DNA of 64,000 nucleotides from Salvelinus alpinus (taxonomy: Eukaryota > Chordata > Actinopteri > Salmoniformes > Salmonidae), in contig NC_092099.1 in the NCBI RefSeq assembly GCF_045679555.1, positions 14,212,076 through 14,276,075 on the forward strand. Reading direction: 5' to 3'. Position 1 is the first letter of the stretch, and each line of letters opens with the position of its first letter. This document shows, one piece after another, positions 31,385 to 44,069 of the stretch. Position numbers and translations under genes: made by a program. Below the pieces are notes generated by a model. It made no database searches. It was not told the origin of the DNA and saw only the letters and a list, made by a program, of their open reading frames with translations.

Positions 31385-33290
31385 ATTTTATTACTCTTCC
31401 TGGGATCCACACAAAGCATAAAACATGACATAATACACAACATTGATAGACAAGAACAGTTCAAGGACTGAACTACACAAATATATATACAGGTGAAGTC
31501 GGAAGTTTACATACACTTAGGTTGGAGTCAATAAAACTCGTTTTTCAACCACTCCACACATTTCTTGTTAACAAGCTATAGTTTTGGCAAGTCGGTTAGG
31601 ACATCTACTTTGTGCATAACACAAGTCATTTTTACAAAATTGTTTACAGACAGATTATTTCACTTATAATTCACTGTATCACAATTCCAGTGGGTCAGAC
31701 GTTTACATACACTAAGTTGACTGTGCCTTTAAACAGCTTGGAAAATTCCAGAAAATGATGTCATGGCTTTAGAAGCTTCTGACAGGCTAATTGATATAAT
31801 TTGAGTCAATTGGAGGTGTACCTGTGGATGTTTTTCAAGGCCTACCTTCAAACTCAGTGCCTCTTTGCTTGACATCATGGGAAAATCAAAAGAAATCAGC
31901 CAAGACCTCAGAAAAAAATTGTAGACCTCCACAAGTCTGGTTCATCCTTTCCAAATGCCTGAAGGTACCACGTTCATCTGTACAAACAATAGTACGCAAG
32001 TATAAACACCATGGAACCAAGCAGCCGTCATACCGCTCAGGAAGGAGATGCGGTCTGTCTCCTAGAGATGAACGTACTTTGGTGCGAAAAGTGCAAATCC
32101 ATCCCAGAACAACAGCAAAGGACCTTGTGAAGATGCTGGAGGAAACAGGTACAAAAGTATCTATATCCACAGTAAAACGAGTCCTATATTGACATAGCCT
32201 GAAAGGCCGCTCAGCAAGGAAGAAGCCACTGCTCCAAAAACCGCCATAAATAAGCCAGACTACGGTTTGCAACTGCACATGGGGACAAAGATCGTACTGT
32301 TTGGCCATAATGACCATTGTTATGTTTGGAGGAAAAAGGGGGAGGCTTACAAGCCAAAGAACACCATCCCAACCATGAAGCACAGGGGTGACAGCATCAT
32401 GTTGTGGGGGTGCTTTGCTGCAGGAAGGATTGGTGCACTTCACAAAATAGATGGCAACATGAGGAAGAAAAATCAAGACATCAGTCAGGAAGCTAAAGCT
32501 TGGTGGCAAATGGATCTTCCAAATGGACAATGACCCCAAGCATACTTCCAAAGTTGTGGCAAAATGGCCCAAGGACAACAAAGTCAAGTTATTGGAGTGG
32601 CCATCACAAAGCCCTGACCTCAATCCTATAGAAAATGTGTGAATAGAACTGAAAAAGCGTGTGCGAGGAAGGAGGCCTACAAACCTGACTCAGTTACACC
32701 AGCTCTGTCAGGAGGAATGGGCCAAAATTCCCCCAACTTATTGTGGGAAGCTTGTGGAAGATTACCCTAAATGTTTGACCCAAGTTAAACAATTTATAGG
32801 CAATGCTACCAAATACTAATTGAGTGTATGTAAACTTCTGACCCACTGAGAATGTGATGAAAGAAATCAAATATGAAATAAATAATTCTCTCTACTATTA
32901 CTCTGACATTTCACATTCATAAAATAAAGTGGTGATACTAAATAAGACAGGGAATTTTTACTAGGATTAAATGTCAGGAATTGTGAAAAACTGAGTTTAA
33001 ATGTATTTGGCTAAGGTGTATGTAAACTTCCGACTTCAACTGTATATTTTTATTTTTTTAAGTTCCCACTGACAGTTACACACATTGGTGACAGTTACCC
33101 AAACATCAGTACATACACATCTGCCTAATAGTTATTTAGGAGAGAAAGGGGAGAGGCGTTGTGCTGTTGTATTTGTTTTTAAAGCTAATTCTGCTGTTTA
33201 CTTGAGTAATTTCAGATCCGATCATGGCTCTGTATAATACCATGACTTGCCTTGAATTCATTCTGGATTTGGGGACTGTCTTGAGTCATG
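31385..33290 (-). repeat. LINE-derived 3' repeat, split by the Tc1 element
   Basis: tattactcttcctgggatccacac at 31389-31412 is the inverted form of the LINE 3' end at 5455-5480 (ggacccccaggaagagta). The repeat continues to 31489 and resumes after the Tc1 with block ggggagaggcgttgtgctgt (33150-33169), atcatggctctgtataatac (about 33221-33240) and ttctggatttggggactgt. The same repeat on both sides of the Tc1 shows the insertion order. Confidence 0.65.
31490..33042 (+). mobile_element. Full-length Tc1-like transposon of the salmonid IR/DR type, inactive
   Basis: Outer ends caggtgaagtcggaagttta (31490) and taaacttccgacttcaactg (to 33042), with TA duplications at 31488-31489 and 33043-33044. Inner direct-repeat copies lie at about 31690-31715 (cagtgggtcagacgtttaca) and 32822-32850, giving the IR/DR structure of the group from which a well-known laboratory transposase was derived. 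The transposase starts ATG at about 31877 ([13 protein letters not shown]). It has a small deletion near 31945, a deletion near 32290 that removes the block with the first catalytic Asp, and a stop directly after the third-catalytic NPIEN block (tga near 32640). Confidence 0.96.
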
Positions 33291-34280
33291 CAGACGGTTA
33301 GGTTGGTGCTTGTGACTCCCATCACCCAGTTGATGTGTATCAGCAGCTGGGGTGGCTGCAGGGAGGAGAAGGTCACTGACAGGAGTGTAAGTGTTGTGGA
33401 GATATTTGAAACCCAGTCAGTAAGTTACACATTTCCTCCCTTGGTTTCCTTTTCCATTTAGAGGTTCTAGTTGACCTTACACTTGCTAATTGATACGGTC
33501 GTCCTGTTTTTGCACTTCGTTATACAGAAACATACAAGCAGTGGTTGAAATGCGCTGGTGCTCGCGTGTACAGTACATAAAACTGGCACCTCTCATATTT
33601 TTTACTACTTGAATACCGTCATTTTTTAGAGAATAATGGCTCTAAAATAGGAACCAACCCTGGTGGGGTAGAATCACAGTGAGTATTGGTACCTTTTCCA
33701 TTACGCTTCAAGCAGTGCTAACAAGTCACATAACAAGCATGTTGATGGGTTTGTTATTAGTTCAGACTAATAGCCGTTGTTATGGCAGGCCTTTTAGCAT
33801 GAATATTGTACCATAAAGAGGGGTTCCATTCTGGAGTGTACCAGCCTCAACTGAACGCTGACTAATTCACCTCGGGGCTTTACAGTAGGGGTGGCAGAGA
33901 TGCAGCACAGCGGAGTGCCAAGCTTTTAAACTGTCATAAACTCTCCTCCAAGATGAATATTGCCTGTGAGACTTGAATTATCTCTGTATGGAATAATGTA
34001 ACAGTGATTCCAATTTTATGAGCTTGTTTTTCTCAGTCTTTTGCGATCAATTTCATTTAGCTTTATGTGGCTTCGCTAGTTTAATTGCCTGGTATATTTT
34101 CCCTCGTGTTTTCCGTGCTGTAAGCATAAAATATGTAAATTATAATATTTCCCTAATATAAAAGTGATAGAGCAACAAATAAGAGAGGAGGGTTCATTTT
34201 TGAAGACGGTGATATTGATAATTTGATTCACATCGTATCTGAACGTCATTAGTTTTGCATCCCTTCCTCTGAGTGTATGG
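33291..34280. other. No recognised feature
   Basis: Non-coding stretch before the hAT-like MITE. I see no exon. Confidence 0.5.
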
Positions 34281-35049
34281 TAGAGGTCTTCTCAGACGCG
34301 GACCCGAACGGACCCGATAACAATCAAACCCGATTGGACCCGAGTGACAGCAAAGACTTATCAGCAAAGTTGCTCTTCTGTTTAATGAATAGGTCTTTAT
34401 AGATGGGTTGGTTGTTTAGCAACAAAACTGACATATGCGCAACTATGGGGCAAAACAGACGGGATCTGCTTAGATTGTTGACAACATGTAAGCTATATTT
34501 CGTCTCCAATATTGATTGAAAACACACATTTGCACAGTGAGCACATGTTGTCTTTCAAATACGTCATTACAGTTGGTGGTTAGCTGGCCAGAGAATTTTT
34601 ATCATATTAGCATTGACATGAAATCCGTCAAAACACCTCAAAACAAGAGATGGTATCAAGAACAAGATGAAACGAGCTGAAACGAGCCACTTGCGATTCT
34701 CCACATGGCAGCTTCTTGTCATTCTTGCTGGCAATCTGGCCATCCAGAATCACAACATCATGCTGTCTTCTGCCCCATGAAAGTGCGTACATCGTTTTCA
34801 TGATGTTGTCAGCTAATATGTTGGCTAGGCCTTCTATTAGTCAATAAATTCACCTTATTAGCGTCAAATAACTATGCTATAGGATATGCAGGCCGTGGTC
34901 TGTTAGACAGCTGGGTCTATCAGCTGTAGTTACATAGACCCAAGACCCGATGACGATTAAACAGGACCCGACCCGGACCCGAGGGAAAAGTTTGGATCCT
35001 GGGTCGGGTCTCGGGTATTCGTGTTCGGGTGGACCCGTGAAGACCACTA
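34281..35049. mobile_element. Non-autonomous hAT-type element
   Basis: Ends are inverted: TAGAGGTCTTC on the left and, read on -, TAGTGGTCTTC on the right (10 of 11). The flanking 8-mers gtgtatgg (34273-34280) and gtgcatgg (35050-35057) match at 7 of 8, the 8-bp duplication expected of hAT. Subterminal sequence is rich in repeated ggacccga / gggtcgggt motifs on both sides. The 769 bp contains no transposase frame. Confidence 0.75.
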
Positions 35050-35057
35050 GTGCATGG

Positions 35058-35378
35058 AGGGGGCAAACAGAGAGATCATCATGTTACCCAGACGTGTAGT
35101 GTAATATGACACAGTGGAACATGGAGCGAGATGTCATTTTAAACGTTGTGCATATTTTTCGAGATGTCCATGTACACTCAAGAAAACATAAACCACTACC
35201 TGCTCTATTGATACCCTTAAACTTCACGTTTCAGAAGTTTGATGACAAATAACCTGCCGTCCAGTCCATTGTCAGAACGTACAATACACTGACAGATACA
35301 CAGAGATAAAGCTACCGTCATCATTTCATGACTGCTGAAAGTTGCAACTCAAAGCACCAGCACAGTCAGCTGTGTCAC
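35058..35378. other. No recognised feature
   Basis: Short non-coding stretch between two mobile elements. Confidence 0.5.
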
Positions 35379-35768
35379 TGTCACGTTCTGACCATAGTTC
35401 TTTTGTATTTTCTTTGTTTTAGTGTGGTCAGGGCGTGAGTTGGGTGGGTAATCTATGTTTTCTATTTCTGTGTTGGTTTTCTGTGTTTGGCCTGATATGG
35501 TTCTCAATCAGAGGCAGCTGTCAATCGTTGTCCCTGATTGGGAACCATATTTAGGTAGCCTGTTTTGTGTTGGGTTTTGTGGGTGGTTGTTTTCAGTCTT
35601 TGTGTGTCTGCACCAGATATAACTGTTTCGGTTTTCACCTTTGTTGTTTTTGTATTTTGAGTTGTTCACTTCCATTAAATAAGATTAACAATTACCACGC
35701 TGCGCATTGGTCCTCTGATCCTTCAAACTTCTCCTCCTCAGGCGAGGAGGAAGACGACAGCCGTTACA
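35379..35768 (+). mobile_element. Solo LTR, TGTCACG...CGTTACA family, copy 3
   Basis: The 390 bp segment starts tgtcacgttctgacc and ends agccgttaca, with exact 5-bp duplications gtcac at 35374-35378 and 35769-35773. It contains ggttctcaatcagaggcagctgt and accacgctgcg blocks shared in reverse orientation with copies 1 and 2, and an ATTAAATAAG polyadenylation-like motif upstream of its 3' end. It has no internal coding sequence and no second LTR nearby, so it is a solo LTR or a very short LTR element. Confidence 0.87.
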
Positions 35769-35921
35769 GTCACTTTCTTCAGAACCACGTTCAGCTGTCT
35801 GACAAAACGTATTCCACACCAAAGCCATTTATCTCACCAGGAACAATAGATTTCACAAGGTCTGTCTATTGGAACATTTGTAGACTGTGATGGAATAGGC
35901 TGTGGAATCAGTTCTATTCTG

Positions 35922-36178
35922 ACCCCTTGACTTTTTCCTCATTTTGTTACCTTTCCACATTTGGTTGCTGAGCTCAGTTTTCGAGTCTCATAGCAAAGAG
36001 TCTGAATACTTATGTAAATAAGGTATTTCTGTTTTTTATTTTGAATACATTAGCATTATGGGATATTGTGTGTAGATTGATGAGGAAAACAATTAATTTA
36101 ATCAATTTTAGAATAAGGCTGTACATAACAAAATTTGGAGGAAGGGAAGGGGTCTGAATACTTTCAAAATGCACTGTA
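35922..36178. mobile_element. Internally deleted Tc1-like element (both ends only)
   Basis: The left part tgaccccttgactttttcctcattttg matches the left end of the cattcggaaagtattc family with its outermost bases degraded. The right part from about 35985 (tctgaatacttatgtaaataag) to aatactttcaaaatgcactg matches the right end. The transposase is gone. Length is about 257 bp. Confidence 0.8.
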
Positions 36179-39173
36179 TGTGACGCAGTACGCGATTTTC
36201 GGGGACCACCTTTAGCTTGTGGGCCCTACTTTCAGAACTACTGGCTAAAAAGTATACAAAAGTACCAGATAATCTCTTTAAAACTCACCACATGCTGTGC
36301 TGCACCCTGTCAACTTCCATATAGTTTTTATCACATCTCTTCTCTGCCAGGCTGTTTCGCCATCAGTATTTCATACCAGTAATCATCCAATTATGTGTTA
36401 TCATGAGAAAACACAGAGCCATGTATCATGCCAGTAGTCTTATCAACACAATTTATATTCAAAATTCTGAAGAAAAATTATAAATACTGTAGGAATCCAA
36501 CCCTGAGAAAGACCTTCATACATCATGTTATATCAGGAGAGCTGGTATAATGCTTTGATGTGTAAATGTAAAGCAACAGCCAGGCTCACATGGAATTGTG
36601 ATACACAATGATTAGAATGGAGGATAGAGAAATAGCTGGAAAACATACTCATGAAAACAGGTCCTGTATATAATTGACAGTCTGGTTCGATCGACAAAGT
36701 AGTTTCTGTAGGTCCTTTGAAAAAAGATTGTGAGAAGAAAGGTGGTCAAGAAAGATTTAGGTGCAACCTTTCCCTGTAATGTGTGGACCAGTTAATAGAA
36801 TCTGGCACCTATTAGAGAGAGACGTGGTTATTGCAAAAACATTCGAAAGTTGTGTCCATAAATCTGCATGGGGCTATAAATCAAGTAATGACTTGTTGTG
36901 TACAGAGGACTGTATAATAGCCCTTTTTACAAACCAGTGTTCAAAACACTCCACCTGCAGCCTGGGAGAAAGGCATGTCACTTTGTGATGAATGGTCGCC
37001 TTTGTATTGCGTTCCTAACACAGATTTACCCCTTGTTATAAAAGAAATCTTGATAAATTGAGTCTATTTTCATTGCTTTGACTAATTATTTCACAATTTT
37101 GCTTGAGTCTGTGAGGTGTTGCCTACCGGCTCCATTCCAGTTCAGTATGGTTAAAGCGCCTGCAGCAATGTGTGTGTCTGTGTCTAAACAGGAAAGAGTT
37201 GTCTTTTTCTTATAGTGTCCTCTCTGACAGACAGTCAGCCGCCTGGTCCAGTCATATAGCAGACATTATGATTGGCTCTCTGCATGACATCCAGCATTAT
37301 GGAGATGGATTGGAGTAATAAACTCTGGCTGGCTGCCCACGCTACACGCTACAGTAATCTAAACAGAGACTAATACACCGACACAGACCGGACAAACATA
37401 CAGCAGCAGAAAACATACCAATGCATACAAACAGGGGAAAATGCAATGCCAGAGAATCTACTATACAAGCTGTTCTGTTATTCGTTGTTTAGAACCCCCT
37501 GCAAAGTCGTATTGATTCGAAATGGTGGTGAAATGGTTGAAATGGTGGTGGATGCAAAATTGTCCATGTTTTGGATGACTTGAAATGCTATAATGAAAAC
37601 CCCTGTTAAGAAATCTAGAATGAGATGACAGACTCTGATCTACCAGTAGATCTATCTGGCTCAGGTCTGGTTGAAGAAATACTATTGCCACAGGAATTGG
37701 CATAAGTTTTGCTAGGTTTTCACAGTACAGAAAGTTCTTCCTTGGTCATTTCCGAAAAATGCTGGTAAGGCACATTTACTTACTTTTTCCATTTTGGCCC
37801 CCAGTCTCCAAACACTTAGGAGAGTCAATGACTGAGCCATGAATGTAAAAGAGCAACCTTTTATTGCCACTTTACTTAATCAACTTAAAATGGCAATGTG
37901 TCACCGGTAGGCATTGCTTAGTGAAGTGCAGTGGCGCTGGAACACATAATTACACTGTAGGACTGTTAAAGTGAGTCTTTAAGAGCTGTTCGGATCATTC
38001 TGTATAAGTGCTGCTGGGTACTCTCTCTCAGATTCATGCCCCCTAGCTTACCCCCTTTTTGCTGTTGACTTCAGCATGCTGCCATGGCAACTAAAAGCCT
38101 CTGTCTCTCAATCAAGCTGGATTTGATTTTAGACATTCTAAATGTGGATAGATCCCTTCAATTGTAGAAATTATGTGTGTATTCAAAAACACTATCGTGG
38201 CTAATATTATGAACACAGTGTAATTTGCCTGCTGAGTCACGTACATCATGCTTGGAAGTTGGCATGAGTATGGGCTGTAGTCACTCAGGCTCTCTACATC
38301 TGCTAGCAAGGAACTATTTCATGGCTGGACTACTAATGCGACCCTGCACAGTTCAGCCTGAGATGCATTGGATATTACTCTCATTGAATTAGGTCTAGCA
38401 TTGCACATTGTAGTGCCATCTTACTGTAACTAAGCACATCTATCAGTGAATTATTAAGTAATTGAAAAGACAATAGTTTTTCTGTTGCAACAAATCACTG
38501 ACAGCAGATTCAGGGACAATTCAATGATTTTAATGCACAGGGGCCGAATGTAGCTGGGAAATGGTTCCATGCGTACAAGTGTGTCGGGGAGCATTGCAGG
38601 CAGACCTTGTGCTACTGGGATGTCTTTGTCCAGACATTCTTTGCGTTAACTTTTCAGGTTGACGAGAGATGAGATGTACTTCTATGTTTTATAGCCAAGA
38701 AAGAATGGAATTTACAAGCTGAAAATAATCGGGTCCGTAACTACATGTGAAGACGCCGAGGTGCAGACCGCTGACATGTTTTATAATAAAATATATATAC
38801 TGTATATTGTATACATTAAAGAAAATCAATTACGGGTCAACATCTAAATATTGCTTCCAGAGTTGATCAAAGCACAGAACGCTTATATTCTTGATCGGAC
38901 TAATCGCGCCTGCCTATTTGCGAACGATTGGAATCATGAACAGTGGTTATTTGGTTATTTATTGGTCACCTGCGTCCCCTGGATTTGCCTCCCGGACATG
39001 AAACAAACTACCCGTCTGCTCAAGTAGAAACGCTGCTGACAGTGTGTTTGCGAGATGCCGGACAGAAGGCAATTTTAAAACCGCCCGCGACTCCTGACGT
39101 GTCTACAGACATCCCCCAAACAAACAAAAAAATACTCTCGGAGAACGAGCGCACAACTGGTAATACAGTAGAT
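36179..39173. other. No recognised feature
   Basis: About 3 kb without a supported gene or repeat. I saw no coding exon on either strand. Confidence 0.5.
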
Positions 39174-40104
39174 ACACTACATGGCCAACAGTATGTGGAC
39201 ACCTGTTCGTCGAGACCTCGCTTTGTGCACGGGGGCATTATCATGCTGAAACAGGAAATGGCCTTCTTCAAACTGTTGCCACAAAGTTGGAAACACAGAA
39301 TCGTCTACAATGTCATTGTATGCTGTAGCTTTAAGATTTCCCTTCACTGGAACTAAGGGGCCTAACCCAAACCATGAATCACAGCCCCAGAATAGTATTA
39401 CTCCTCCACCAAACTGTACAGGTGGCAATATGCATTCGGGCAGGTAGCATTCTCCTGACATCTGCCAAAGCCAGATTTGTACGTCAGACCTCCAGATGGT
39501 GAAGCGTGATTCATCACTTCAGAGAACTCGTTTCCACTGCTCCAGAGTCTAATGGCGGAGAGCTTTACATCAACTCCAGCCAAAGCTTGGCATTGTGCAT
39601 GTTGATCTTAGGCTTGAGTGCAGCTGTTCGGCCATGGAAAACAATTTCATGAAGGTCCCGACGAAAAGTGCTGACGTTGCTTCCAGAGGGAAGTTTGGAA
39701 CTCGGTAGTGAGTGTTGCAGTGAAGGACAGATGATTTTTACACGCTACACGCTTCAGCACTCGACAGTCCCACTCTGTGAGCTTGTGTGACCTACCACAT
39801 CGCGGCTGAGCCATTGTTCCTCATAGACGTTTCCACTTCACAATAACAGCACTTACGGTTGACCAGGGCAGCTCTAGCAGGGCAGAAATTTGACGAACTG
39901 ACTTGTTGGAAAGGTGGCATTCTGTGACGGTGCCACGTTGAAAGTCACTGAGCTCTTCAGTACGGCCATTCTACTGCCAATGTTTGTCTATGGAGATTGC
40001 ATGGCTGTGTGCTCAATTGTGTACACCTGTCAGCAACGGGTGTGGCTGAAATAGCCGAATCCACTAATTTGAAGGGTTGTCCACATACTTTTGTATATAT
40101 AGTG
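39174..40104 (-). mobile_element. Internally deleted Tc1/mariner element (agtatgtggacacctg terminal repeat)
   Basis: The left end cactacatggccaacagtat and right end acttttgtatatatagtg are bounded by TA (39172-39173 and 40105-40106). Transposase remnants on - include [13 protein letters not shown] and [12 protein letters not shown] in the frame 39461-39177. After HKARS the sequence jumps to the left terminal repeat, so the last third, with the third catalytic residue, is missing. Length is 931 bp against about 1.5 kb for a complete element. Confidence 0.88.
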
Positions 40105-40106
40105 TA

Positions 40107-41435
40107 TGTCAGTCAGATAGCTAGCTGCCAGCAGAAACTTATATTGCAGTAACGTTGAAGGACTCAATCAGCAAGAAGGAAGAAGTAAGAAGCCAACGTT
40201 ATACGGAGCCTACCTCAGCAGTAGCAAAACATTGGCTACTAAGTTCTCATAATAACTTTTAGTTACAGAGAGTAGGCTAGTGAGAGACAGTGAAGTGGCG
40301 CTCAGTGGTGAGACTGAGGTAGGCTGCAATGCATGCAGGAGGAAGCAGAGATTCAACCTGTAATAGAGAATGCTGGGAAATATGATAATAATGGGCGTGG
40401 TTTTGAGCAAAGATACGTTTGTAATTTTACTCAACAAGCTTGTTCAAATTCAGCTCACTTTGAGCGGAGTTTGTTGAGTAAACAATCGTTAACACACAGG
40501 CTCAAGTTCTTGTCCTTTTGAAGTCCACTCAACTCGCAGAATAACGCTGATTAAGCAATTGGTTCAGTTGGCTTTTTAACATTGAAGGCACATTTATTCA
40601 ATAAATAGGATGTATGGAATGTAAACAGGCTGAAGAACTCAGTGAATAGAATAGTGTCTCCACCAGAAATAGCGTATTTGCAACACACTGAGAGCCTTTA
40701 GACTGATGCTTTGTTACTGCCAGCTTTCTCAATCTCAAGAAAATCCTCAGCAGACAGCTGGACAAGAGGAAATCAGGGGGACAGAGGGAGATTCAGAGTG
40801 TATTTTTCATAGTGAAAGAAGAGAATGAGAAATGATTTAGGGGAAAGAATGGAGGTACAGTAATGACTTTGTGATGGAGGGATAGTGAGGATAAGGCCGA
40901 TATAGATTAGAAAGATTGAGATTGAGGGGGTTTTCTGACGGTCATGGCTGCCAAAAAGGAAATATATACTCTCTGGGGTTCTACCAGTGGTGTGACCAAT
41001 TAAAAACAAATTGTCTTTAACAGACATGGAGGACAAGGAGTATATTGAAGAGTACAGCATGCACAGTACATTATATGTGAACACACTCCATCCACTGGTT
41101 TTAGTCATCGTCACTATCTACTGATATGAATTAGCTTTATTCTCACGAGAGGCTAAAGTTGACCATCATCTTGATGTGAATTCTGAAATAAGTTTGGAAT
41201 GTTTTGACAGTACCTAAAGCTTTTGTACTTTCTACATGGAATCGGTTATTTTACAGTTTGAAACCGGTTTAAACCAGGTTTCACAGACTTGCTTTAGTAG
41301 AATAAAATATATTTCTAATTGTGTGATAAAGCTGTTGATTCCCGGTGCCTATGGTAGAAAACTGCAATACTGTGCAGCACACCAACGACTGTAAACGAGC
41401 ACACCCCAATCTCACCATCTTCCACCATCTTGTGT
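40107..41435. other. No recognised feature
   Basis: Non-coding. No exon, RNA gene or named repeat. Confidence 0.5.
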
Positions 41436-41439
41436 GTTT

Positions 41440-41572
41440 TATTTTATTCCTCGTGTTACTATATTCTTTTTTAAATCTGCATTGTTGGGCAGGGCTCGTG
41501 AGCAAGCATTTCACGGTAAAGTCTCAACAGTTCTATTCGGCGCATGCGACAAAATAAAATTTGATATGTTAT
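41440..41572 (+). repeat. LINE 3' tail fragment
   Basis: ctgcattgttgggcagggct...caagcatttcacggtaaagtc matches the 3' end of the LINE at 18060-20165 (ctgcattgttggttagggct..aagcatttcactgtaaggtc). It ends aaataaaatttgatatg. This is a heavily 5'-truncated copy of about 130 bp. Confidence 0.85.
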
Positions 41573-42360
41573 TTAGTTAGGTCAATATGTTTGTCTGGAA
41601 GGCTGGACTCTGTCTCTGTTTACAGGCAGAAATACTGTATGTCAAGAAGTTATCAGAATACCCATCACACAGGCTTGGATTTGCCTGAATTAAACCAACC
41701 TGTGACCAACCTGGGGTTCTAAAGCATTGATAATGCCTTGATATGCTATCACCTATGACGCCCAGTGTGGGTTGGAAAAAATATCACAAATGTAAGAACC
41801 CTTATGTGCTATAGCACCAACCACCTGTTCTAATGCATAGATGCAAAAGGACACCACAGTCTAGTACCTCCACACCATCTAGACATCTCTGAATTGTCCC
41901 AAAATATGAGGGTGTTATACAGTACATAGATGTGAGATTTCAGTAGGCTCAGTAATAGCACCATGATAGCAGTGTATTATTCCCCCCATAGATGATAGCA
42001 TTTCCACTCCAGGAGAAAAGCTTATTACTGAGCGATGTTCCCCTTCACCAGCATATCTGTGTCATAGAGTGCAGTCAGACAGAGCACTGCCAAAACCAGA
42101 GCTGCTCTGGACCCGGGAAGACAGAAAGCTCACACCATCGGTACCTCTGTTCTACTTGTCATAATATTTTCCACCTGTCTTATCTTTAAAGGGACGTTTG
42201 TCCATGCAAGTTTAATGTGGAGGATTAGTGTGGACACATGGTGGCCTGAGATAAATCTGTTCTCAAACAGTAGGTATAGGCCAGACATTTAAATTGATTC
42301 CATAAATGTGGAGCCATGTAGTAAGCTGTTGTAGTAGCTTCTTCTACACACAGCTCTATA
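41573..42360. other. No recognised feature
   Basis: Non-coding stretch between the LINE tail and the next Tc1 element. Confidence 0.5.
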
Positions 42361-44067
42361 CAGCACATTCGGAAAGTATTCAGACCCCTTGACTTTTTCC
42401 ACATTTTGTTACATTACAGCCTTATTCTAAAATGGATTACAAATAAAAAAACTCCCTCATCAATCTTCACACAATACCCCATAATGACAAAGCGAAAACA
42501 GGTTTTTAGAAATGTGTTATTACCATAATTATTCAGACCCTTTGCTATGATACTCGAAATTGAGCTCAGGGGCATCCTGTTTCCCATTGATCATCCTTGA
42601 GATGTTTCTACAACTTGATTGGAATCTACCTGTGGTAAATTAAATTGATTGGACATGATTTGGAAAGGCACACACCTGTCTATATAAGGTCCCACAGTTG
42701 ACAGTGCATGTCAGAACAAAAACCAAGCCATGAGGTCGAAGGAATTTTCCGTAGAGCTCCGAGACAGGATTGTGCCAAGGCACACATCTGGGGAAGGGTA
42801 CCAAAACATCTCTGCAGCAATGAAGGTCCCCAAGAACACAGTGGCCTCCATCATTCTTAAACGGAAGAAATTTGGAACCACCAAGACTCTTCCTAGAGCT
42901 TGCTGCTCCCAGCCAAACTGAGCAATCGGGGGAGAAGGTGTCTTGGTCAGGGAGGTGACCAAGAACCCGATGATCACTCTGACAGAGCTCCAGAGTTCCT
43001 CTGTTGAGATGGGAGAACCTTCCAGCATTCCACCAAACAGACCTTTATGGTAGAGTGGCCAGACGGAAGACACTCCTCAATAAAAGGCACATGACAGCCC
43101 ACTTGGAGTTTGCCAAAAGGCACCTGAAGGACTCTCAGACCATGAGAAACAAGATTCTCTGGTCTGGTGAAACCAAGATTGAACTCTTTGGCCTGAATGC
43201 CTAGCGTCACGTCTGGAGGAAACCTGGCACCATCCCTACGGTGAAGCATGGTGGTGGCAGCATCATGCTGTGGGGATGTTTTTCAGCGGCAGGGACTGGG
43301 AGACTAGTCAGGATCGAGGGAAAGATGAACGGAGAAAAGTACAGAGAGATCCTTGATGAAAACCTGCTCCAGAGCACTCAGGACCTCAGACTGGGGTGAA
43401 GGTTTACCTTCCAAGAGGTCAACGACGCTAAGCACACAGCCAAGACAACGCAGGAGTGGCTTCAGGACAGGTCTCTGAATGTCCTTGAGTGGCCCAGCCA
43501 GACCCCGGACTTAAACCCGATCTAACATCTCTGGAGAGTCCTGAAAATAGCTGTGCAGCGACGCTCCCCTTCCAACCTGACAGATCTTGAGAGGATCTAC
43601 AGAGAAGAATGGGAGAAACTCCCCAAATACAGGTGTGCTATGCTTGTAGCGTCATACCCAAGAAGACTACTGCAATCGCTGCTAAAGGTGCTTCAACAAA
43701 GTACTGAATAAAGGGTCTGAATAAGTAGCAAGTAGCCGAGTGGTTAGAGTGTTGGGCCAGTAACCGAAAGGTTGCTAGATTGAATCCCCAAGCTGACAAG
43801 GTAGAAATCTGTTGTTCTGCCCCTGAACAAGGCAGTTAACCCACTGTTCCTAGGCCTTAACTGACTTGCCTAGTTAAATAAAGGTTGAAATAAATGTGTT
43901 TATTATATATTGATTTTTTTATTCATTTGCAAACATTTCTAAAAACCTGTTTTTGCTTTGTCATTATGGGGTATTGTGTGTAGATTGATGAGAAAAGAAA
44001 AACAATTTAATACATTTTAGAATAAGGCTGTAACGTCAAGGGGTCTGAATACTTTCCGAATGCACTG
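42361..44067 (+). mobile_element. Tc1-like transposon (cattcggaaagtattcagacc family) with a nested SINE
   Basis: The left end cagcacattcggaaagtatt and right end aatactttccgaatgcactg are flanked by TA (42359-42360 and 44068-44069). The transposase on + starts MRSKEFSVELRDRIV at 42730 with AMKVPKNTVASI and KKFGTTKTL, then shifts frame near 42895. The catalytic block reads [12 protein letters not shown] (about 43160-43195): the first catalytic Asp is Gly. [13 protein letters not shown] and [10 protein letters not shown] follow. The SINE at 43729 interrupts the 3' region. Removing it gives about 1.55 kb. Confidence 0.94.
43729..43890 (+). repeat. HpaI-type tRNA-derived SINE
   Basis: The head agtagccgagtggttagagt (box A), aaccgaaaggttgctagattgaatccc (box B region), the gctgacaaggtagaaatctg body, and the tail gacttgcctagttaaataaagg. 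The surrounding Tc1 sequence resumes at ..aaatgtgtttatt. It is the + oriented counterpart of the copy at 3926-4120. Confidence 0.92.
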
Positions 44068-44069
44068 TA

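Noticed and set aside
43729..43810. Possible tRNA gene (box A and B)
   Set aside because: The head is followed by the HpaI SINE body and tail; the same holds for 3926-4120, 6250-6476 and 48255-48494. No intact cloverleaf is expected.
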